This document shows positions 58,876-64,000 of a DNA stretch of 64,000 bases, piece after piece (the first letter of the stretch is position 1; each line of letters opens with the position of its first letter). A program made the position numbers and the translations under genes. This DNA is from Aradus depressus (taxonomy: Eukaryota; Arthropoda; Insecta; Hemiptera; Aradidae). The DNA lies in assembly GCA_963662175.1 (NCBI GenBank), contig OY759223.1, positions 7,473,549 to 7,537,548 on the forward strand. Reading direction: 5' to 3'. The notes beneath the pieces were generated by a model. It worked only from the letters and a program-made list of their open reading frames with translations, was not told the DNA's origin and did no database searches.

Positions 58876-61800
58876 AAATATATATATATGTATGTAACTA
58901 TTTAGGGCCAAACTTTGGGACATTATAAGAAATATAATTTTAAGTAAAAAAGTTTATATATCCTCAATTGCTTCCTTAAAAAACTTCAGTCCAAAAATCT
59001 TATAAACAAACTTTTTCAGTACATTTTGTTCAACAACTCATCAAATCCATAAAGACATTCTTAAAAAAGTTGTGCAGCGTTAAGTTTGCGAAATTATGAA
59101 CTTTTTTTGGGGATGTCAATATACTTTACAACATTTTTCAATAAAAACGTTGATCGACTCGAGCCTAACTTAAAAAATCTCATGAAAAAAAAGTATTGTA
59201 TTAATAAATAAAACATTCTCTGCTCCTAAAAGCCCTCGAAATTAGCTTTCAATCGATGAGTCATATGACCTCATTTTTTGAATATACTTTTTTTCAGTCG
59301 AACCTCCATATATCGAAATTGACGGTTCCTTAAAAGAAATTCTATATACTGGATATATTGATATATCCCAATATGGGTTTTCAAAACTACGCAACAGTTG
59401 ATTAGTTCCATGTTTAACTTTGCAGAGGCAACACACACCTTGGAAAAAGGCGTTCCTCTGCGTTCCCATCTACGCTATGACCATCAGTGTTGCCGGCTTT
59501 GCTTGGATCTTCCAATCCAATGTGACTCAGGCTGTTTCTGTTTACCATGCATTGAAACAATTTACTTTGGTACAGGTATGAAAATATAAATATCAATAAA
59601 ATATAAATATCAATAAAATACAAATAAAATATAAATAAACTAAAAATCATCATTCGCCGCTTTTGTACTTCCCCAGCAAGAATTAATCAATTACGTTTTT
59701 GCTCTCCTTCCAAAGGCAATCGATAAATTGTGAGACATGTTTCTCGGGATTTGAATTTAAATGTACAGTTTCTTGTTGATATATTCATTACATCGGTTAT
59801 TGGAATTTTTGAGTTGGGGCCTCCATCTGATCCCCCTCCCCTTCGGCTGATTCCGCTGAAAATTAATAGGGGTCCTTATAGGGCTTTGAATTTACATTAC
59901 AACTTCATGTCAATACATTCTTTATAACGGCAATTACTCGACTTTTTGTGTTAAGCCTTCCCTCCAATATCCCCCCTTCCATTCGGTCGATTTGGCTTAA
60001 AATCAATAGTTGTTGTCCTTAGAGGGTTCTAGATACACATATAAAATATCGTGTCGAAACATTCATTCTATCGGGAGTTATCGTGTTCACAGACACATGG
60101 GAACCTTTCTTTTTTTGGGGGGGGGGGGGGGGGGGGGGGAATCATGAGGTCGGAGAAAATGTATTTCCATTGAAAACTTTTTGACCGATTACATAACTTC
60201 CCCTATAATTGTCTTCTTTTTATGAGAATATGTCGGATTATCTGCGATGGCTAAGATTTATTAATATATTCAAATATATTAATCTGTGAACGTGATAACT
60301 GCCGATAAGAATGAATATACATTACCAACACGAAATTATATATATATATATACATATGAAATTTTGTATCAATATATTTATTACAATAGCAGTTATTAGA
60401 GTTTCTGTGTTTGCCTTCCCCCATCAATCCTCTACTTCCCTTTTGACGATTTGGCTGAAAATCAATAGGTGTTGTCCTTATAAACGTCCTTCTTAACCTT
60501 CTTAATTATTAGGACGTAAGAACGTCCCGAAACATCGTTGGGATACAGAAGAGTTTTTGGAAAAATAGTTATCTTAATTTTTATTAAATTGAAAAATGTA
60601 TTTATTTATTCAGTTTTTATTAATTTCATTTTACTTTTTTAAATAGTTTTGTTATTACTACTAATCATAGATGTGTTAGACTCAAGTAGTTATAAATCTA
60701 ATTTATAAGCTATCTTAATGTATAAATTCATTTGACGTATCCTATTACCATGTATTTGTTTAACGGAAATAAATGTATTATTATTATTATAGGGGTTTGG
60801 TCACATATATGACCTATTGATTTTCAGCCAAATCGTCAAAAGGGAAGTAGGGGATTGGTGGGGGAAGGTAAACACAAAAACTCTAATAACTGCTATTGTA
60901 ATAAATATATTGATACAAAATTTCATATGTCAATTCAAAGCTCTCTGAAGATGACACCTAACGATTTTCCGCGGAATCGGCGAGGGGGGAGGGGGGATGA
61001 GAGGGGGTGCTCAACTCAAAATTACCTATAACTGCAATGAAATTTATTATGATGTTTGGTCCAAAGGATCGATTGGTTTTTGGAGGGAGAGCTAAACTTA
61101 ATTGATTGATTCTTGCTGAGGAAGTACATAGCAGTTGATCCGCTCACTTTTTTTCCTATGTTTCAGGCTGGAATGGCTGCCGGCTCCTCTTCATTTTTTA
61201 AATGGTTATTCACGTTTCCAATAGCCTTTGCTGTATACGTACTAGTAAGAAGGAAATATTTAAACAGTCATCTAATTCGGTTTGGGTTTAATACAATTGG
61301 TAAGTTATAGCTTATATAGGTTAGGTTAGGTTTTATAACTCATGCCCGGTCATATCGCCTACTTCCAGAACGATCTTTCGTCACTCTGGTGGACATGAGC
61401 CCGACTCCAGTGTGGGAGTCCTAAATTTTGCCTACCCTAAATTTTTATTCACCTAGGGCAGGGGTCTTTAACGAGTACCAGACATCGTACAGGCTCGGGA
61501 CCATTGCTTAACGTTCCATTCGATGGACGGCATGCTTAAGTTTATTTTACCTCCCAGATAATACCACTGAACTACTGGCGCCCTCTGTATCAGATATATA
61601 GACAGTTATTAGATGTAGAGAGCGCTAGTAGCTGTGAGGCAGCCTGGTAGCGGGAGCTTAACTCAAAATCCTAAAAAACTGATGAAATTTATTTATATTG
61701 ATCCAGAACCTCATTAGGACGACACTTATATATTTTCAGCCGAATCGACCAAAGGGAAAGCAGGTAAACAGAGGAGGGAAGTTTCAATTAAAAAACGATA

Positions 61801-62899
61801 ATAAAGTAAAAATTATTTACAAAAATATTAATAATGACTAAAAAAATGCTTCCTAAATAACATAATGAAAGACTGGATGGAATTACTATAACGGAAAAGT
61901 ATTTTTAACAAATGTTGCATTTGGCTATATCCGGGTAGCCACCTCATGCATCTTTCTTCTGTCCTGCAGGTCAATGGGGCTGTACTTCGGTCGTCCTTAC
62001 ATTCCTGTGTATACTGGGTTGGCTGGTGAGTGCAACTAGGGACCTAAGCATCCAATGCTCTCATCCCTTGTTGGGGCTACCACCTAGCCCTAACCAATAC
62101 CAGGTCCTTCATGAACCTCTCAGTCTCCCAGTTTCCTTAGTCAATCTACTAACAATACTCCCATTGTCTAGTCCAAAGATGTGAAATCCCGTGCGAGCAT
62201 ATGCCCAGGAAGTGAGCCGCCGTCTCATCTTCTCCACATCTGGGACTGTCCTTGACTTCTGCAGTATATAGGTGTCTATTAAACGAACCTTGAGAACTCC
62301 TGTTAGTTGGCGAAGCTCACTCCTCTAGAGGTTCCCATCCTTCGACATCTTAGAATGATCTCACCCAATAACAGAGAGAGAGAGAAAACCTAATTGATCA
62401 ATTCGCGCTGGTGAAGTAATTGATTCAGTGATGTATTTTTCTTTGGTAAATGTGTTATTTGTTTCTTCAAAAAATCCATTTCTTTTTTCAATTAACAATG
62501 TTTTTTTAATGTTTATTTACATCTTGAAAAATATTATTAATGTCTAATAAAATGGTTTTATAAACAATAAAATTACAAGCTGGATGTGGGTACTATAGAA
62601 TTGTTGCGGCTGGCTATCTCCGGGTAGCCACCTCATACATCTTCCTTTTCTGTTCTGCAGGTCAGTGGGGATGTGCCTCGGCCCTCCTCTTCCGTTCCTA
62701 TGCCGGCTCGACGTTTCAACAGTTGCTCTGTCAGGCGTTGGCTGGGACGACTAACAGTTTCCAGACGTTCGGCTCCTATATGACCCCCTTCGACCTCGCT
62801 CCCAACTATACTTGTCTTGTCTCTGGGATCGCCTTCACCGGATACAATATCGCCGCTCTCATTGCTCCATATATCTGTAAAGTGATCCGAGATCAAAAT
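49373..62899 (+). CDS. Gene B: SLC17-like major facilitator transporter, 3' end outside the window
   Basis: Tandem paralogue of gene A on the same strand. Exons: 49373-49436 (tentative), 52286-52422, 55523-55756, 57925-58012, 58484-58713, 59426-59575, 61167-61299, 62661-62899, a total of 1275 nt in one frame (425 codons). Intron phases equal those of gene A exon by exon, so the pair arose by duplication of a whole gene. The exons matching A10 and A11 (TM12 and tail) are not seen before position 64000. Motifs kept: RLIQGFTQ, RWIPPQER, GGWPSLYY, PWKKAF, DLAPNYTC. It shares the TM1 change to Glu and the TM4 change to Gln with gene A. No stop or frameshift is seen in the accepted exons, so it looks functional. 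It may be the next member of a larger cluster. Confidence 0.85.
49573..49783 (+). mobile_element. SINE-1 fragment
   Basis: Forward copy lacking the tRNA head, from acgttaagcggtggtcccg to gcatgagtcataataacta, just after tentative gene B exon 1. Confidence 0.8.
50125..50245 (+). repeat. T-rich 24-bp tandem repeat
   Basis: Five units of ttattgtatttttttatttta type. The hydrophobic open frame over it is a by-product of composition. Confidence 0.85.
51595..51909 (-). mobile_element. tRNA-derived SINE-1
   Basis: Reverse copy between the tentative exon 1 and exon 2 of gene B, with head (actgagctaccggtgcactc), B-box region and tail. Confidence 0.85.
52286..52422 (+). CDS. Gene B exon 2 (TM1)
   Basis: Acceptor aatatttcag|CTTTAGG and donor TACAAG|gtgaga. 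It reads LGVRHLQAMLLSTCLAS then NNVQEVNSGLALYAMT, nearly the same as gene A exon 3, with Glu again at the usual TM1 Arg position. Confidence 0.93.
52440..52893 (+). mobile_element. Family X forward copy
   Basis: Begins 18 bp after the gene B exon 2 donor: ttaattaatcaattaaattt, ctccaaaaccagtcgactgt, gacttacatatgagctccta, two subrepeats, then acttcccctatacttcgtac. Confidence 0.78.
52900..54845. other. Gene B intron 2, left part
   Basis: Apart from the family X fragments, I see AT-rich DNA with no recognised coding region. 53930-54420 is especially A-rich. Confidence 0.55.
53645..53905 (-). mobile_element. Family X reverse fragment
   Basis: Contains gtgaacacgataagtcccag, aaccccgtaaggacgcacct and ataactgccaatgtaatgaa. 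A separate reverse end piece lies at 54783-54848 (agtcgattggttttggaggg). Confidence 0.65.
54846..55470 (+). mobile_element. Second copy of the T-rich LINE-like 3' end
   Basis: Same family as 2572-3540 without the internal duplication, ending in the same ggacctcggtcccagaata motif and poly(A)-signal-like ataaaa. It lies in gene B intron 2, about 50 bp upstream of the exon 3 acceptor. Confidence 0.5.
55523..55756 (+). CDS. Gene B exon 3 (TM2 to TM4)
   Basis: Acceptor gtatttctccag|AAGTTCAC and donor TTTACACAG|gtatag; 78 codons like gene A exon 4. It contains KFTWEPGDYLLLSSSYFYTS, RFNNK, and RLIQGFTQ. A T-rich LINE-like 3' end stops about 50 bp upstream. Confidence 0.95.
56088..56630. mobile_element. 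Cluster of three SINE-1 fragments
   Basis: A forward fragment (56088-56285), a reverse fragment (56300-56440) and another forward fragment (56450-56625) lie head to tail in gene B intron 3. All lack the tRNA head. The inverted pairs could fold back in the transcript. Confidence 0.7.
56868..56969 (+). mobile_element. LINE endonuclease fragment
   Basis: A short frame reads DDVKLGVMCFGETWLTTDQP then SLPAFLKYYDSF. 'ETWL' followed by a 'P.(F)..Y' context is the mark of the apurinic-type endonuclease at the start of LINE ORF2. It is broken on both sides. Confidence 0.55.
57360..57840 (+). mobile_element. Dispersed family Y copy
   Basis: Matches 24295-24620 in order (gtgatgtataaaaataacac, ccatcagctgttttaatt, gtacaggatatatgcccaga). 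Its right part (agacgtacaattttgaagaa, gtgcacgtatatttaaaa) is the inverse of 24925-24995. It ends about 85 bp before gene B exon 4. Confidence 0.6.
57925..58012 (+). CDS. Gene B exon 4 (PPQER loop)
   Basis: Acceptor atttttctag|GGTATTG and donor CTATCAG|gtaaga. It reads GIVIPVVYGQMARWIPPQER and ends in phase 1, as in gene A. Confidence 0.95.
58484..58713 (+). CDS. Gene B exon 5 (TM5-TM6)
   Basis: Acceptor tgtctgtttag|GTAGATC and donor ATATAT|gtgagt. It reads GRSLGAFFVLCMGGFLVRSI, GGWPSLYYFCANCG and AQDPNQCFYIGEPERLYI. It is 230 nt, identical in length to gene A exon 6. A long (TA)n tract follows about 95 bp downstream in the intron. Confidence 0.95.
58806..58872. repeat. (TA)n microsatellite
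   Basis: Uninterrupted TA repeat of more than 30 units in gene B intron 5. Shorter TA tracts lie at 6708-6736 and 6916-6946. Confidence 0.95.
59426..59575 (+). CDS. Gene B exon 6 (PWK motif and TM7)
   Basis: Acceptor aactttgcag|AGGCAAC and donor TTGGTACAG|gtatga. It reads RQHTPWKKAFLCVPIYAMT and AGFAWIFQSNVTQAVSVYH; 50 codons, phase 0. Confidence 0.95.
59665..60205 (+). mobile_element. Family X forward copy with poly-G run
   Basis: Runs tgtacttccccagcaagaat to cttcccctata with three subrepeats. A G run sits at 60117-60139. A further partial forward copy follows at 60285-60490. Confidence 0.75.
60790..61135 (-). mobile_element. Family X reverse copy
   Basis: Contains gttttcagccaaatcgtcaa-like sequence, ctaataactgctattgtaat, and the end gctgaggaagtacatagcag, finishing about 30 bp before gene B exon 7. 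A smaller reverse piece lies at 61690-61800. Confidence 0.7.
61167..61299 (+). CDS. Gene B exon 7 (TM8)
   Basis: Acceptor cctatgtttcag|GCTGGAATG and donor ACAATTG|gtaagt. It reads AGMAAGSSSFFKWLFTFP and ends LIRFGFNTI in phase 1. A reverse SINE begins about 20 bp after the donor. Confidence 0.92.
61321..61587 (-). mobile_element. SINE-1, B-box region deleted
   Basis: Reverse copy 20 bp after the gene B exon 7 donor. The tail and core are good. The segment between core and A box is lost, leaving actgaactactggcgccct. Confidence 0.82.
61880..62015 (+). pseudogene. Truncated duplicate of gene B exon 8 with intron flank
   Basis: About 90 bp of intron plus acceptor (gtcctgcag|GTCAATGG) and the first 40 or so bases of an exon reading GQWGCTSVVLTF. 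These match the flank and start of the real exon at 62661. Similarity ends near 62015, and the sequence passes into an antisense LINE fragment. The rest of the exon (DLAP segment, TM11) is absent, so using this acceptor would give a truncated protein. Confidence 0.75.
62030..62345 (-). mobile_element. Jockey-like LINE ORF2 C-terminal fragment, antisense
   Basis: On the minus strand the frame reads GSFNRHLYTAEVKDSPRCGE, DETAAHFLGICSHG. The NRHLY...D.PxCxxDET..H(F/L)...C pattern is the zinc-finger-like tail of jockey-group ORF2. Other parts are frameshifted. It cuts off the duplicated exon of gene B. Confidence 0.65.
62661..62899 (+). CDS. Gene B exon 8 (TM9-TM11)
   Basis: Acceptor ctgttctgcag|GTCAGTGG and donor CAAAAT|gtaact. 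It reads GQWGCASALLFRSYAGS, then TTNSFQTFGSYMTPFDLAP, then TM11 (YTCLVSGIAFTGYNIAALI). It is 239 nt like gene A exon 9 and is the last gene B exon in the window. Confidence 0.94.
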
Positions 62900-62964
62900 G
62901 TAACTATTTTCTTATTTTTTTTAAACGTTATACAAATATTCAGTTAAATAATTGTTTTTTGCTA

Positions 62965-63204
62965 GGGCGCCGATAGCTAAGTGGTATGCGTGCTTGCCTT
63001 CTGAGCTCAAGATCGTAGGTTCGAAACCCAGATGAGGTCCTTAGTTTATTCTATCTGGGAGGTAAAATAAACTTATGCACGCCGTCCTTCGGATGGGACA
63101 TTAAACGATGGTCCCGAGCCTCTACGATGTCAGGTACTCGTTAAAGACCTCTGCCCTAGGTGAATAAAAATGTAGGGTAAGCAAAATTTAGGACTCCCAC
63201 AGTC
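62965..63204 (+). mobile_element. tRNA-derived SINE-1, 3' truncated
   Basis: Forward copy starting gggcgccgatagctaagtgg with the core and the first part of the tail. It lacks the gcccgggcatgagtcata end. It lies after the last gene B exon visible in the window. Confidence 0.88.
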
Positions 63205-64000
63205 TAAATTAACTTATAATCTTTGTTTTTATTATTTATAGTATTAATTTTCCAATTATCAATTGTATAAATATCACCTCCATTTTAGAACTTCATTTTC
63301 ATTATTTTCTGTAAGTGTTATTATTAATTTTTTTCTTCCCTATCCTTTTATTTAATTATATTATTTTCTAAATTATAATTGGTGTTGTTATTAGTACTTA
63401 CTGTTTTAGTTTCTCCTTATTTATTATTACTACTTGTCTGTTATTATCTACTTTAAATGATTTGTATATACATTTTTTTTCTCCTGAAATTTGTTTTATT
63501 TGTTTATTTCTTATTGAAGTGTATTGTAACATTGTATTCTTATTGTATAAATGTATTCTGTTTGAATTAAATCTTGCATTTTATGTTCAATTTTATTATA
63601 TTATTATTATTAGTTAATTGAATATATTGACTCTTAATTATTGTTATTCTTCCCGTAGAGGTAAAATAAAAATATCTGTAGGCATTCGTTATTTTAATTT
63701 GTTTTTGTAAATTTATTAAAAAGTATACTTAACAAATTGTATATTGGACCGTTAATAACGATTATTTTTATTATTATTATTCACAACGAAAAACTGCATT
63801 ATGTTCTTCGCGGTTGGTAAATTTTGCATCCTGTTCTCTAGTGAATTTCAATATATATTGAAATTCACTTTAACAACTTTACTAGTTTACTGTAGAGTTA
63901 TTAGTACTTACTGTTTTAGTTTCTCCTTATTTATTATTACTACTTGGTTATTATCTATTTTAAATGATTTGTATATACATTTTTTTTTTATTCTCCTAAA
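63205..64000. other. Right edge, AT-rich intron of gene B
   Basis: No exon similar to gene A exon 10 is found. A phrase (gttattagtactta, ctgttttagtttctccttat) at 63384 recurs at 63897, a local duplication of about 90 bp, 513 bp apart. Confidence 0.6.

Noticed and set aside
58297..58905. A 202-codon single ORF
   Set aside because: Only the middle (58484-58713) is an exon. The ends are intron, including a (TA)n tract translated as IYIYIY.

Overview
The window is AT-rich eukaryotic nuclear DNA, most likely from an arthropod and probably an insect. The signs are short exons with GT-AG introns of 0.4 to 4 kb, an AATAAA poly(A) signal, jockey/R1/RTE-type LINE debris, two tRNA-derived SINE families, and hAT, pogo/Tigger-like and Harbinger-like DNA elements. 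I cannot name the species; a hemipteran is a guess. Nothing looks bacterial or viral, and there is no CRISPR, rRNA or free tRNA gene.

The main result is two tandem, same-strand genes for 12-TM major facilitator transporters of the SLC17 (anion:cation symporter) type. They are not visible as long ORFs and were assembled exon by exon. Gene A (22287-45019, +) has 11 coding exons whose phases all match. They give a 1602-nt CDS (533 aa plus stop) with an acidic C-terminal tail and an AATAAA 45 bp past the stop. Gene B (about 49373 to beyond 62899, +) has the same exon structure for eight exons (1275 nt in frame) and runs off the right edge without its last two exons. Both copies carry Glu where SLC17 proteins usually have the TM1 Arg, and Gln in place of a TM4 Glu. 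Gene B also holds a truncated duplicate of one exon.

Layout. 1-21 kb: repeat-dominated, with a 75/83-bp array (669-2570), T-rich LINE-like 3' end (2572-3540), 30-bp minisatellite (4300-5210), Tigger-like MITE (6371-6899), SINE-derived 110-bp and 411-bp satellites (6953-8850), R1-like LINE fragment (about 9130-9421), 159-bp array (10121-11975), SINEs, and a 43-bp array (19161-19560). Two candidate terminal exons of unknown genes (about 586-731 and 19078-19175) each run directly into a tandem array. 22-45 kb: gene A, with introns swollen by a 143-bp array (25.7-29.2 kb), a jockey ORF (30157-31245), a 71-bp array (35.2-35.8 kb), a poly-G array (36.2-38.2 kb), an antisense jockey fragment (39.4-39.9 kb) and a Harbinger-like element (43813-44440). 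45-49 kb: intergenic arrays, SINEs and a reverse-oriented retrosequence. 49-64 kb: gene B, with introns full of the same repeat families.

One dispersed family, called 'family X' here, recurs at least 18 times in both orientations. It has an internal subrepeat of about 140 bp, and both large intronic arrays of gene A are expansions of that subrepeat. I found no convincing new multi-gene system. The most distinctive signals are the unusual transporter pair and repeated transposon-to-satellite conversion inside its introns.
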